Program-made: the position numbers and the translations under genes
Assembly (NCBI GenBank): GCA_030427205.1
Contig: JAUHXC010000008.1
Location: 62,001-126,000, forward strand
DNA length: 64,000 bases
Origin: a bacterium
GTDB taxonomy: Bacteria > Myxococcota_A > Bradymonadia > UBA7976 > UBA1532
Direction of reading: 5' to 3'
In this document: piece by piece, positions 29,097 through 39,800 of the stretch
How positions within the stretch are numbered: the stretch's first letter is position 1
Layout: every line of letters begins with the position of its first letter
The notes under the pieces: model-generated
What the model was told of the DNA's origin: nothing
Database searches by the model: none
The model's input: the letters and a program-made list of their open reading frames with translations, nothing else

Positions 29097-30911
29097 TCAG
29101 CCCTCCCAGTCGATCGCCGCGACCCGGATCTCGACCAGCCCCACCGGATAATCGATGCCGAAGGCATCCAACGCCTCGGGGTGCACCTCGCCGATGACAC
29201 CCTCCAGCGGGCCCGCCGAGAACGCCGCGACCCGGCCCTCGACGAAGGTCGGGTGCTCGGTGGCGCTATAGGTCGCCTCGTGACCCAACTCGAAGCACAG
29301 CGCGTCGAGCACCGAGCGCACCGCCGCGAAGCCGGCCTCGGGCCCGATCTCGGCGAAGCACAGCCGCCGCTCTTCCGCGGCGCCGAACTGCGCGGTGGGC
29401 TCGTCGCCGTCCGCCAGCCGCACGCAGTTGTCCAACTCGAACAGCCGCACCGGCATCGGCCGCCGCCGGTTGTGATGCAGCGCGTTCATCACCCCGCCCA
29501 TCAGGTGACTGCGCACCACCGTCAGCGCCTTGAGCTTGGGGTTGGCCACCCGCACGTAGCGTTCGGGCACGTCCAGCCGCAGCTTGGTGAAGTGATCGGC
29601 CTCGGTGGTCATCGGCAGCGACATGATCTCGGTGAAGCCCAGGCCGAACATCACCATGCGCGCCGCGCCGCTGACGACCTCTTCGGGCCGCGGCTTGCCG
29701 ACGGTCATCGTCGGCACCAGCGCCGGCTCGATGTTCTCGTAGCCGAAGCCGATGGCCAGGTCTTCGAGCAGGTCGACCGGGTGGCGGATGTCGCCGCGGA
29801 ACGCGGGATAGGTCACCGCGAAGCGGCCCTCGCCCAGCGGCTTCACGTCGAGCCGCATGCGCTCGAAGCAATCGGTGAGGCTGTCTTCGTCGAGGGGCAG
29901 CCCGAGCCATTGCTTCGCGTGCGTCAGATCGACCTCGCGGGTCTCCGGGCTCAGGTCGGGCGTCACCTGCGTCGAGCCGTCGGGGCGCACCATCGTGCAC
30001 GCGGTGATCGTGCCGCCCAGCTCGGCCATCGAGGTGACCATCATCGCCAGGCTGGCCTCGACCGCCGCGTCGCTGGGGCCGGTCACGTCGACGAAGAGGC
30101 GGGTGCTGCCCACCCGCACCTTGGTCGGCTCGCTGTTGATGATCGGCGGCATCGACAGCACCACGCCCTTCGAGTCGCGCAGCACGGGGTAGCGCGCGCA
30201 GTCGTCGAGCAGGCCGGCGTAGGCCACGCCCTTGGGGTGCTCTTCGAGGATCTGCCGCCCGCTCATCGTCTGGCCGGGCATGCCCAGCGCCTCGAACGGC
30301 TCGTCATCCGGGTGCAGCGTGGTGTAGTGGATGTCGCCTTCGAGCGTCGCGAGATCGTAGACCCCGATCGACGCGAGCTTGCGGTCGCGGCCGACGCCCC
30401 AGTGCAGGTTCTCCTGCATCTTCATGATCGTCGCCAGCATGGCGTCGTCCAGCGGCGGCATCTCGACGACGGCGCAGTGGATGTACGGCCGGCGGCAGTC
30501 ATCGCTGTCGACGCTGGCGTCGATGTGCACCCGCAGCGTCGGCGCGCCCACCGGATAGTGCGGCAGCCCGCGCACCTCGCCCAGGTAGCCCTTCAGCGCC
30601 CGCGCCAGCCCGCCGATGTCGAAGAGATCGGGCCGGGCGGCCAGCAGGTCGATGCGGATGGCCGTGACGCTGTCGACCTTGTCGAAGCCGTCCTCCTGGC
30701 TGTGTCCGCAGACCGAACACACCTTGACGGTATCACTGCCCAGCGATCCCTCGACCAGCGCGCCGCAGTTGGGGCAGCGATAGCGATCGAGGTCGATGAC
30801 TTCCTCGACATCACATCCGATGCGATCGAGGGTCTCGCCCAGCGTCTCGGCGGTGTAGTCATTGGCCAGCATGCCATCCAGGCGCCGGGCGTCTACACTG
30901 ATTATCGGCAT
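29097..30911 (-). CDS. pheT: Phenylalanyl-tRNA synthetase beta subunit, archaeal/eukaryotic type, with zinc-ribbon insertion
   Basis: At 604 residues the protein is far shorter than the usual bacterial PheT (about 800) and lacks the N-terminal tRNA-binding EMAP-like domain and the C-terminal anticodon-binding domain. Its order (DARRLDGML, a B1-like segment with ARPDLFDIGGLARALKGYLG, HPVDLLEDLAIGFGYENI, a catalytic-like core) follows the archaeal/eukaryotic form. Between DVEEVIDLD and VTAIRIDLLAARPD there is an insert with Cys46, Cys49, Cys65 and Cys68 (CPNC and CSVC), a probable zinc ribbon not usual for this subunit. The start overlaps the pheS end by 10 bases. With PheS it charges tRNA-Phe. 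The type suggests ancient lateral transfer. Confidence 0.92.
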   Translation of the reverse strand: MPIISVDARRLDGMLANDYTAETLGETLDRIGCDVEEVIDLDRYRCPNCGALVEGSLGSDTVKVCSVCGHSQEDGFDKVDSVTAIRIDLLAARPDLFDIGGLARALKGYLGEVRGLPHYPVGAPTLRVHIDASVDSDDCRRPYIHCAVVEMPPLDDAMLATIMKMQENLHWGVGRDRKLASIGVYDLATLEGDIHYTTLHPDDEPFEALGMPGQTMSGRQILEEHPKGVAYAGLLDDCARYPVLRDSKGVVLSMPPIINSEPTKVRVGSTRLFVDVTGPSDAAVEASLAMMVTSMAELGGTITACTMVRPDGSTQVTPDLSPETREVDLTHAKQWLGLPLDEDSLTDCFERMRLDVKPLGEGRFAVTYPAFRGDIRHPVDLLEDLAIGFGYENIEPALVPTMTVGKPRPEEVVSGAARMVMFGLGFTEIMSLPMTTEADHFTKLRLDVPERYVRVANPKLKALTVVRSHLMGGVMNALHHNRRRPMPVRLFELDNCVRLADGDEPTAQFGAAEERRLCFAEIGPEAGFAAVRSVLDALCFELGHEATYSATEHPTFVEGRVAAFSAGPLEGVIGEVHPEALDAFGIDYPVGLVEIRVAAIDWEG

Positions 30912-32440
30912 ACCGGCACCCCTTCCACCACGTCCAGGCCGCCCTGGTACAGATCGCGGATATCGCTGAAGCCCAGCCGCAGCATGGCCAGCCGCTCGAT
31001 GCCCAGGCCCCAGGCCAGCACCGGGTGCTCACAGCCGAGCGGCTCGGTCACCTCGGGGCGGAAGATGCCGCTGCCGCCCATCTCGAGCCACTTGCCGCGC
31101 TCGGGCATGTAGACCATCACATCCACCGATGGCTCCGTATAGGGATAGAAGGCCGGCTTGAAGCGCACCTTCTCGAAGCCCATCTTCTGATAGAACGCCT
31201 TGAGCGTACCGAGCAGCGTCGACAGGCTGGCGTGCTCGTCGATGATGATGCCATCCACCTGATGAAACACCGGCAGGTGCTTGTAGCTCAGCGTCTCGTT
31301 GCGGTGGGTCCAGCCCACGCAGAACGCCTTGTACGGCGCCGCGGGGTGGCGGGCCAGCGCGCGGATGGTCGCCGAGGTGCAGTGGGTGCGCAGCACCATC
31401 GCCTGCGCCCGCTCGGGGCTCCAGCGATAGCCCCAGCCGGTCGAGCCGGTCTCACCGCCGTCCTCGTGGGCCGCCTGCACGCCGCTGACCCACTCTTCGC
31501 GGGGCAGCTCACCGACGGCCGGCTCGGCCATGTAGAAGGTGTCCTGCATGTCGCGGGCGGGGTGGTCCTGCGGCTGGAAGAGCGCGTCGAAGTTCCAGAA
31601 CGCGACCTCGACCGCCGGCGAGCCGACCTCTTCGAAGCCCAGCTCGAGGAAGGCCCGCCGGGTCTGCTCGATGATCTTGCGCACCGGGTGCGGCTTGGCC
31701 GGATAGACCCGCGCCGCCGGCAGCGTGACGTCGTACGGCCGCAGCGCGATGTCGCGCCACGCGCCCGTGCGCAGATCGTCCTGGGTCAGCTGGCTGCGCT
31801 CGACAACAAGTCGGCGCCCAGCCTTGTACGCCAACTCTCCTCGCGCCGTGAGGGCCAACTCTCGCCGCGTGCGGTCGCGCAACCGCGCCAGTTCCTTCCG
31901 GCCGCCGAGCAGCTTTCGTATCGAGCCAACGTCGATGCCGTCCATCTCGTCGAGGTAGCGCTTACCTCCGAGCGCGAGCCGCACCGCGCGTTCATCGGGC
32001 GCCTCACCGCTCATCGCGGCTCGACCGGCCTCGGTCACTGAGACCGTCGGCGGCCCGCCGACCCCCTTCTCACGCTTGATCCAGCCGCGGGCCGCGCCGA
32101 AGCGGAAGACCGCACTGACCGCGATATCGTGCTCTTTGGCCAGGGCCACGAATCGCGGCATCGGCGCCGAGCCGCCCTCTTCGATCAGCGCTGCGACCGC
32201 CCGCCGTTCGTCGAGACCGCGTTCAAGTAGAGTATCCGAGCCCTCTGCGGGGTCGACCTCGATTCGCGGAATCTCAATGATCTCGATATGCCCGTCGTCG
32301 ACACCGGCAGCACCGATGACCATGATTCGGCTCTGGTCGAGGCCGGTCCATTGGACCAACTTCTCGACGGTCACGGACTTGTACTGCAGCAGGAACTGCC
32401 AGACAGAGTCCGCTTCTTCGGTCAGTGTGAGTTGCTTCAT
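30902..32440 (-). CDS. pheS: Phenylalanyl-tRNA synthetase alpha subunit, archaeal/eukaryotic type
   Basis: The 512-residue catalytic subunit has the eukaryote/archaea-type long N-terminus of winged-helix modules (about residues 1-190) before the class-II core. Core markers are KPHPVRKIIEQTRRAFLELG, FWNFDALFQPQDHPARDMQDTFY, motif 2 around FCVGWTHRNET, and motif 3 in GLGIERLAMLRLG. It forms a heterotetramer with PheT and makes Phe-tRNA. ATG 32440 was chosen because it begins the folded domain and has GAGGAG immediately upstream; the open frame beyond has no family resemblance. The first 60-90 codons are visibly less GC-rich than neighbouring genes, consistent with foreign origin. Confidence 0.93.
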   Translation of the reverse strand: MKQLTLTEEADSVWQFLLQYKSVTVEKLVQWTGLDQSRIMVIGAAGVDDGHIEIIEIPRIEVDPAEGSDTLLERGLDERRAVAALIEEGGSAPMPRFVALAKEHDIAVSAVFRFGAARGWIKREKGVGGPPTVSVTEAGRAAMSGEAPDERAVRLALGGKRYLDEMDGIDVGSIRKLLGGRKELARLRDRTRRELALTARGELAYKAGRRLVVERSQLTQDDLRTGAWRDIALRPYDVTLPAARVYPAKPHPVRKIIEQTRRAFLELGFEEVGSPAVEVAFWNFDALFQPQDHPARDMQDTFYMAEPAVGELPREEWVSGVQAAHEDGGETGSTGWGYRWSPERAQAMVLRTHCTSATIRALARHPAAPYKAFCVGWTHRNETLSYKHLPVFHQVDGIIIDEHASLSTLLGTLKAFYQKMGFEKVRFKPAFYPYTEPSVDVMVYMPERGKWLEMGGSGIFRPEVTEPLGCEHPVLAWGLGIERLAMLRLGFSDIRDLYQGGLDVVEGVPVCR

Positions 32441-32465
32441 CGTCTCCTCGGAACGAACGGAGACG
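32441..32465 (-). promoter_or_regulatory. Hairpin covering the pheS ribosome-binding site
   Basis: On the pheS transcript CGTCTCC (32465-32459) can pair with GGAGACG (32447-32441), which touches the ATG and includes part of the GAGGAG ribosome-binding sequence. The stem is 7 bp with an 11-base loop. It could limit translation initiation. It may also be a chance structure in GC-rich DNA. Confidence 0.3.
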
Positions 32466-32534
32466 ACGTGGGTATCAGCGCCCGTCCCGCCGATCAAGCG
32501 GGGCGCGCAGCGGGTGGCCACCGCGGCTCTCAGC

Positions 32535-35500
32535 TCAGGAGGCTGCGCCGCCGGCCTCGCCGTCCGTCGACTGCTGGCGCACGACCTCTTCGATCGCCGC
32601 CTCCAGCTCGGCGATGCTCACGGGCTTGGACAGATAGCCGTCCATGCCCGCCGCGAAGCACTCTTCGCGGTCTTCGGCCCGGGCGTGGGCGGTCAGCGCG
32701 ATGATCGGGATGTGGGCGTCGACCTCGGCGCGGCGGATGGCGCGCACCGCCGACAGGCCGTCCATCACCGGCATCTGCATGTCCATCAGGATGAGATCGA
32801 AGCGCTCCCGGCGCCAGGCGTCCAGCGCCTTCTGGCCGTCGTCGACGCAGACGACGTGGTGCCCCGCCTGGCTCAAGAGCCGGATCACGATCGCCTGATT
32901 GACCGCGTTGTCTTCGGCCACCAGGATGCGCAGCACCGGCCGCGGCGCCCGATCCGGCGCGTCGAGCAGCTGCACCTTGCCGGTGCGCCGCCGCAGGTCG
33001 GCCGAGCCCGCCCAGTCGAGCACCTGCATCACCCCGTCGAAGACCTCGGCCTCGGTGAACGGCTTGACCACCCACACCGCCACGTCGAGCACCTCGACCT
33101 GCCGCGCCAGATCGACCTCGGCCATCGAGGTGAGCATCACGATGCCGACCCGCTCGGCGGGCCAGCGGGCGCGGATGCGGCGGGCGACCTCCAGGCCGTC
33201 GGTGTCGGGCATGTGAAAGTCGAGCAGCACCAGCGAGAAGGCGGGCGTATCGTCGTCCCCCATCGCCGCCAGCGCCGCCGCCCCATCGGCCACCGCCACC
33301 GGCGCCAGCTTCCAATGGGTCAGCATGCGCTCGAGGATGAGCCGGTTGGTCCCGTTGTCGTCGACGATCAGCGCCGGCAGGCCCACGTGGGCCGACGGCA
33401 GCGCGAGCGGCCGCCCGCCCGTATCCGACCCCTCGACCGCGAAGCGCGCGGTGAAGTGAAAGGTGCTGCCCTCGCCCACGGCGCTCTCGACCCCGATCGT
33501 GCCGCCCATCAGCTCGACGAGCCGCGATGAGATCACCAGCCCCAGCCCGGTGCCGCCGAAGCGGCGGGTGGTCGACATGTCGGCCTGCTCGAACGCCTCG
33601 AAGATCTGATCGAGCTTCTCCGGCGCGATGCCGACCCCCGTATCGCGCACGGCGAAGCGCAGGGTCACCTGCTGCCCGTCGGCGTCTTCCGCGCCGTCCT
33701 CGCGGGTGACGTGCACCGCGACCTCGCCCGCCTCGGTGAACTTGATGGCGTTGCCCACCAGGTTGACCAGCACCTGCGCCAGCCGCAGCGGATCGCCGCG
33801 CAGGCTCTCGGGCACCCGCGGGTCGATGTCGACCGCCAGCTCGAGCCCCTCGCTGTGCGCCTTGAGCGCCAGCGCCTTCATCGTCAGCCCGACGCGCGCG
33901 CGCAGCCGGAACGGCGTGTACTCGAGGCGCAGCTTGCCGGCCTCGATCTTCGAGAAGTCGAGCAGATCGTTGAGGATGGCCAGCAGCGAGCGGGCCGAGG
34001 CCTGGGCCAGGGTCAGGTTCTCGCGCTGAGCGTCGTCGAGCGGCGCGCGCAGGGCGAGCTCGAGCATGCCGAGCACGCCGTTCATCGGCGTGCGGATCTC
34101 GTGGCTCATATTGGCCAGGAACTCGCCCTTGGCCTTGCTCGCCGCCTGGGCTTTCTCGCGCAGCGCGTGCTCGACGACGAGCTGCGCCCGCACCGCCTCG
34201 ATCTGACCCCGCCGCCGGGCCGCGCCGATCAGCACCACGAGCAGGCCGAGACCGAGCAGGCCGAGCAGCCCGCGGAACCACCACGTCTGCCAGAACGGCG
34301 GCAGCACGACGATGCGCAGCCGGGCGCCCGCGTCGTTCCACACCCCGTCGCTGTTCGCGCCGCGCACCCGCAGCACATAGCGCCCCGGATCGAGGTTGCT
34401 GTAGGTCGCGGTGCGCCGGGTGCCGACCCGGTGCCAGCCGGTGTCGAAGCCCTCGAGGGTGTAGGCGTAGGTATTGCGCCCGGGGCGGGTGTAGTCGAGG
34501 GCGGCGAACGTGAACCCGACGACGTTCTGGTCGTCGGTCAGCACGATCTGTTCGACGACGCTGATGGCCTCCCGCAGGGGCGAGCCCTCGGCGCCGATCT
34601 CCACCGGACGGCTGAAGAGTTCGAAGCCGGTGAAGACCACCGGCGGCGGCACTGGGTTGCGGCCGAGCCGCGCGGGGTGCACCGCGTTGAAGCCGTTGGG
34701 GCCGCCGAACAGCAGCGCGCCGGTCGACGTGCGCAGGCTGGCGAAGCGGTTGAAGCGGTTGCCCTGCAGGCCATCGTCGACGGTGAACGTGCGGCAGCTG
34801 CGCGCCGCGAGGTCGAGCTGGCACAGCCCGGCGGTGGTGGCGACCCACAGGTGCCCGGCGTCGTCGAACGCCAGCCCGCTGATGTGGTTCGCCGGCAGCC
34901 CGTCCTCGACGAAGACGTGCTCGAACGTGCCCGCCCGCGGGTCGAACCGGTTGAGCCCGTTCTGGGTCCCGAGCCACAGCGCGCCCGACGCCGCCTGGGC
35001 GATGGCCTGCACGTTGTTCTCGCTCAGGCGACGCGCGCCCGCGTCTTCCTCGGCGCTGCGATACGCGGTGAAGGCCTCGGTCGCCGGGTCGAACAGCGCG
35101 AAGCCCCGGTTCTGCATGACGAGCAGAAAGCGCCCGTCGGGCAGCCGGCGCAGCGCCAACAGCTCGTCGCTGGGCAGGTCGCTGTTCTCGGGGGTCCAGG
35201 TGCGGATCGCGCCGGTGCTCGGATCGAGGCGCACGAGGCCGCCGCCGAAGTCGACGGCCCAGATCCGCCCCTGCGGATCTTCGGTGATGTCGAAGATGTT
35301 GTTGGCCGGCAGCTGCCCGCCCGCCTCGCTGAGCTGCTCGACGACCCGGCCCTGCGCGACGTCGAACCGGGCGAGGCCGCCGGCCCAGGCGCCGACCCAC
35401 AGATCGCCGGTGCGCGCGCGGTGCAGCGCCAGGACCGCGTCGCTGGCCAGCCCGGCGTTGCCGCTGTCGAACCGCTCGAGCGCCCGGCTGCCCGGCGCGC

Positions 35501-36698
35501 GGCGATGGAACCCGCCGCCGTCGGTGCCCACCCACAGGTTGCCCTGGCGATCTTCGTGGAACTCGGTGACGGCGTTGACCGCGAGGCTGCGGGGGTCGCC
35601 CGGGGTGTGGCGGGCCCACTCGATGGCCCCCGCCCGCGGGCGCATGATGTCGACGCCGCCGGCGAAGGTGCCGACCCACAGATCGCCCACGCGGTCCTGA
35701 TGGATGGCCCAGACCGAGCCATGGCTCAAGCTGGTGGGATCGCTCTGGTCGGCGCGGGCGTGCACGAAGCCGCCGTCTTCGAAGCGATCGAGGCCGCCGT
35801 TCTCGGTGCCGACCCAGATGCGCCCCTGCCCGTCTTCGAACACGACCCGGATGCGATCGGTGGCCAGGCTGCGCGGGTCGTCGGGATCATGGCGGAAGCG
35901 ATCGACACCTTCGTCCGGCGCGGCCGTATCGAGGCGCCCGATGCCCGAGGCCTCGGTGGCGACCCACAGCCGCCCCTGCCGGTCGAGCTCGAGGTCGAGG
36001 ATGATGTCGCCGGGCAGGCTGCGCCCGTCGGCCGGGTCGTGGGCGAAGCGGCGCGCCGTGCCCCGCGCGCGGTCGAGGCGATACAGCCCGCCCTCCGAGC
36101 CCAGCCACAAGCCGCCGTGGGCATCCTCGACGATGTCGTGGATACGCAGGCTGTCGGGGTTGGCCGCCGGCGCTGGCTCATGGGGCACGACCGCGAAGGT
36201 CTCCGTCGCGGGGTCGTAGCGGTTGAGGCCGGCCATCGTGCCGACCCACAGCGTGCGGTCGGCCGTCTGCGCGACCACGTTGGCCCAGCCGAGCAGCCCC
36301 GAGCCGTCGTCGGCCGACCAGTTGCGGAAGCGCGCGCGGGCCCGGTCGTAGCGGCTCACGCCGGCCCACGTGGCCACCCACAGCGTCCCGGCGGCGTCCT
36401 CGAAGAGATCGGTGATGTTATTGCTGGCGAGGCTGCCGGGCGCCCGCGGGTCGTGCACGTGGGAGACGACGTCGTAGCCGTCGAAGCGGTCGAGGCCGCC
36501 CCCTTGAGTGCCGATCCACATGAAGCCGAGGCGGTCCTGCTCGATGGCCGTCACGTGGGTATGTGACAGCGTACTGCCCGGCAGGTGCTCGAACGACGGC
36601 CGCGGCCCGTCGGCGTGAGCCGGCGTGCAGACGAGCAACGCCGCGAGCCCGATGGCTCCGGTCCAGAGAACGCTGCGCTGCCGACGTGACAGATTCAT
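32535..36698 (-). CDS. Hybrid histidine kinase with two-component propeller sensor and two receivers
   Basis: The 1387-residue protein has a signal peptide (1-29), some 700 residues of Reg_prop-type propeller repeats ([28 protein letters not shown] and many more), a Y_Y_Y-type beta domain (about 725-795) and a transmembrane helix near 800. HisKA follows with [11 protein letters not shown] (phospho-acceptor His866), then an HATPase with [16 protein letters not shown] and GTGLGLVIS. Two receivers carry Asp1160 ([11 protein letters not shown]) and Asp1306 ([11 protein letters not shown]). The sensor is periplasmic; in Bacteroidetes such proteins detect polysaccharides. No DNA-binding domain or HPt is fused, so phosphoryl flow must leave through separate proteins. 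It diverges from the Ser/Thr kinase at 36870. Confidence 0.93.
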   Translation of the reverse strand: MNLSRRQRSVLWTGAIGLAALLVCTPAHADGPRPSFEHLPGSTLSHTHVTAIEQDRLGFMWIGTQGGGLDRFDGYDVVSHVHDPRAPGSLASNNITDLFEDAAGTLWVATWAGVSRYDRARARFRNWSADDGSGLLGWANVVAQTADRTLWVGTMAGLNRYDPATETFAVVPHEPAPAANPDSLRIHDIVEDAHGGLWLGSEGGLYRLDRARGTARRFAHDPADGRSLPGDIILDLELDRQGRLWVATEASGIGRLDTAAPDEGVDRFRHDPDDPRSLATDRIRVVFEDGQGRIWVGTENGGLDRFEDGGFVHARADQSDPTSLSHGSVWAIHQDRVGDLWVGTFAGGVDIMRPRAGAIEWARHTPGDPRSLAVNAVTEFHEDRQGNLWVGTDGGGFHRRAPGSRALERFDSGNAGLASDAVLALHRARTGDLWVGAWAGGLARFDVAQGRVVEQLSEAGGQLPANNIFDITEDPQGRIWAVDFGGGLVRLDPSTGAIRTWTPENSDLPSDELLALRRLPDGRFLLVMQNRGFALFDPATEAFTAYRSAEEDAGARRLSENNVQAIAQAASGALWLGTQNGLNRFDPRAGTFEHVFVEDGLPANHISGLAFDDAGHLWVATTAGLCQLDLAARSCRTFTVDDGLQGNRFNRFASLRTSTGALLFGGPNGFNAVHPARLGRNPVPPPVVFTGFELFSRPVEIGAEGSPLREAISVVEQIVLTDDQNVVGFTFAALDYTRPGRNTYAYTLEGFDTGWHRVGTRRTATYSNLDPGRYVLRVRGANSDGVWNDAGARLRIVVLPPFWQTWWFRGLLGLLGLGLLVVLIGAARRRGQIEAVRAQLVVEHALREKAQAASKAKGEFLANMSHEIRTPMNGVLGMLELALRAPLDDAQRENLTLAQASARSLLAILNDLLDFSKIEAGKLRLEYTPFRLRARVGLTMKALALKAHSEGLELAVDIDPRVPESLRGDPLRLAQVLVNLVGNAIKFTEAGEVAVHVTREDGAEDADGQQVTLRFAVRDTGVGIAPEKLDQIFEAFEQADMSTTRRFGGTGLGLVISSRLVELMGGTIGVESAVGEGSTFHFTARFAVEGSDTGGRPLALPSAHVGLPALIVDDNGTNRLILERMLTHWKLAPVAVADGAAALAAMGDDDTPAFSLVLLDFHMPDTDGLEVARRIRARWPAERVGIVMLTSMAEVDLARQVEVLDVAVWVVKPFTEAEVFDGVMQVLDWAGSADLRRRTGKVQLLDAPDRAPRPVLRILVAEDNAVNQAIVIRLLSQAGHHVVCVDDGQKALDAWRRERFDLILMDMQMPVMDGLSAVRAIRRAEVDAHIPIIALTAHARAEDREECFAAGMDGYLSKPVSIAELEAAIEEVVRQQSTDGEAGGAAS

Positions 36699-36869
36699 GG
36701 CCCCTCCACCCTACCGGATCACGCAACGCGCAGCCGCGGTTCGGCCGCACAAAAGCAACATTCCCATCGCACAGGCGCAGTCGCCCGACGGCGGCCCGAC
36801 CGCGGCCCGGTCACGAGAACGTCGTGTCGTTCCCGCGGTCGACGGACTACAGTTGCGCCGGAGGACGAT
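36699..36869. promoter_or_regulatory. Divergent region between the histidine and Ser/Thr kinase genes
   Basis: This 171-base gap holds the promoters of both large sensor kinases. GGAGG at 36860-36864 is the ribosome-binding site for the GTG at 36870; an ATG at 36868 is out of frame. TACAGT at 36848-36853 is a possible -10 element for the plus-strand gene. No clear -35 was found. Confidence 0.35.
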
Positions 36870-39800
36870 GTGGCGCACGGCGGACCCCCTGGCGATCGAG
36901 ACGGCGCAGACGGCGGCCTGATCGCCGAGCCGGCGCCGTCGCTGGTGACCTCGCGCCCGGCCGACGACTCGACCGGCCCGGGCACCGCGGGGCTCACCAT
37001 GAGCATGGACGGGGCCCCGGCGGACGGCGACGGGGCGGCGCGGCCGCGCAAGATGGGCCGCTACACGCTGCTCGCCGAGCTGGGCAGCGGCGGCATGGGT
37101 ATCGTCTACAAGGCGTGGGATCCGGCCCTCGACCGCGCGGTGGCCCTCAAGGTGCTGCTCGCCGGGCGGCTGGCGTCGCAGCGCCACCTGTCACGTTTTC
37201 TCGACGAGGCGCGGGCCATCGCCCGGCTCGACCACCCGGCGCTGGTCGAGGTCTACGACATCGGCCTGGTCGACGGCTGCCCCTACTTCACCATGGAGTT
37301 CGTCGCCGGCCACGACCTCGAGCGCGCCGCCGCCGACGCGCCGCTCGACCCGGTGCGCGCCTGCCGGCTTCTCGCGCGGGTGGCCCGCGGGCTCGCCGAG
37401 GCCCACCGGCAGGGCATAGTGCACCGCGACCTCAAGCCGGCCAACATCCTCGTCGACACCGACGATACGCCCCGGCTCATCGACTTCGGCGTCGCCCGCT
37501 TCCTCGAGTCGTCCGATACCCGCACCCGCACCGGACAGGTGGTCGGCACGCCGGCCTACATGGCGCCAGAGCAGGCCATGGGCCGCGTCGACCAGATCGG
37601 GCCGGCCACCGACATCTTCGGGCTCGGGGCGACGCTCTACCGGGTCGTGACCGGCTTCCGCCCGGGCCGGCTCGACCTGGGATCCCTCGACGGGGCGCCG
37701 CGCGACGTGCTCGCCATCTGCGTCACGGCGATGGCCGAAGCACCCACCGAGCGCTACCCGTCGATGGCCGCGCTCGCCGACGAGCTCGAGCGCTTCGCCC
37801 GCGGCGAGCCGGTGCAGGCCGCGCTGCCCGGCCTCTGGCGCCGCACCCGCTGGCGGCTGCGCGAGGCCCGCGGGGTCTTGCTCGGGGCGGCGGGCGCCGC
37901 GCTGCTCGCGGCGGTGAGCTGGCTGGCGGTCGACGCCTGGGACGCGCACACCGCCGCCGAAGACCTGCGCCGGCGCGAGGACGCCGCCGCCTCGCGCCTC
38001 GACGACGCGCTCGACGAGGGCCGCCGCCTGCGCGCCGACGGCGACAGCGACGGCGCCGCGCGGGTCGAAGAGGCGGTCATCCTGCGCCCCGAGGTGCAGG
38101 AGACCCGGGCCCTGGCCCGCTTCCACCTGCAGCGGGCCGCGGACGCCACCGCCCGCCACGATCGAACCGCCGCCCGCGGCGCCGCGGCGAGCGCCTTCGC
38201 CGCCGCCCGCCACCCCGCCGAGACCAGCGCATCCCTCGTCGCGCTGGGCGAGGTCTTCGCCGCCGAGTACCGGATCGACGCTCTGCGGGCCATCGTCGAG
38301 CGCCTGGCGCGCGACGCCGCCGGGCGTCGCGCCGCCGATCCGCTGCGGCTGGCCCTGGCGATGGGTGAGCGCCGCTTCGCCGAGGCGGCCCGGCTCGCCG
38401 AACGCGCCGCCGACCCCCGCGCGCCGGTGCTCGCCGCGCTGATGCACGCCCACGCCACCCCGTGGACCATGGAGAAGCTGGGCGTGCGGCGCTATCACTC
38501 GCCCGCGCCGGGCGACGTGGACGGCGACGGCCGCCCGGAGCTCTTCATCGGCCACACCCCGCTGTGGGTCGACGCGCCGACCCTGCCCCGCGCGCCGCTG
38601 CCGCCCCTCGAACCGGGCACGTTCGTCACGCCGCTGGGCGACGGCCTCGCGGCGCTGCAAGACGCCGACGGCCGGCGCCTCGCCCGCCTCGCCGACGGCG
38701 GCTGGCAGACGCTGACGTCGCTGGCGGGCTTCTCCCACTTCGCCCTGGGCGACCTCGACGGCGACGGTGCGCCGCGCCTCTTCGCCCTCGGCGGCTGGCG
38801 CATGGGCGCGCTCGCGCCGGATTCAGCCGGCGTCTGGCGCGCCACCCGAACCCACCCGCCCAGTGAAGCGGGCCGCATCGTACCCCGCGCGGCAGACATC
38901 GGCCGCTTCGCCGCGCGCGGGCCGGCGCTGGTCGTCGCCGCCGGCGGCTGGCTGGGCTACGACCTGCGGATCTATCAGGCGGCGGGCGGCGCAGATGCCA
39001 CAGACGGCGCCGACGGCGCGGCCGATACGCTGCACCTCGCGGCCCGCGAGAAGCTCGGCGGCGTCGTCAGCGGCGCGCTCGTCGAGCGCCCGGACGCCGA
39101 CCCGCTCATCGCCGTCGTCGTGCGCAGCATGCTGCCCGAGCCGCGGATGTTCCCGCCCGAGCAGCCCGCCGGCCGCCCCGAGGGCATCCACCTCTTCGAG
39201 TGGACCGCCGCGGGCCTCGAAGCCGTGCGCCGCGTGCCCCTCGACAGCGGGCAGGACGACGAATTCGCGCTGCACGCCGCTGACCTCGACGGCGACGGGC
39301 TCGCCGAGCTGATCGTGTCCTATCGCAATGGCCGCCGACCGGCGCGCATCTTCCCCGCGCTGGGGCGACATCCGCCGATCCCGCTGGTCGGGCTCAACGT
39401 GCTCGCGACCGCTCGACTCGACGCCGATCCAGCGGCAGAGCTGGTGGTGCACGACACCGCGAGCGACCGCCTGTGGACCCTCGGCGTCGGCGACGACCCC
39501 CTGCCCGCCCGCCCGGCGCAGCCCCTGCGCGACCCCGAAGACCACAGCGGCCCGCCGGCGATCCACGAGCTGGCCCGGCTGGGGCTGGTGCACGAGGCCA
39601 TCGACGCGTGGCGCCGGGAGATCCGCCTCGGGCGGGCGCCGGCGGACGCCGCGTGGCATGCCGCGCGGCTCGCCGCGGCCAGCGACCGGGTCATCGACGC
39701 GGCCGGCCTCTTCATGCGCGCCGCCGAGGGCCGCCGCACCACCGAGGCCCTGCGGCGGGCCGCCCGGGCCTACGAGGACGCGCTCGACTGGCCCGGGGCG

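Noticed and set aside
33711..36566. 951-codon plus-strand frame opposite the hybrid histidine kinase
   Set aside because: It is a shadow of the real minus-strand kinase, rich in Arg/Ala/Gly, without motifs.
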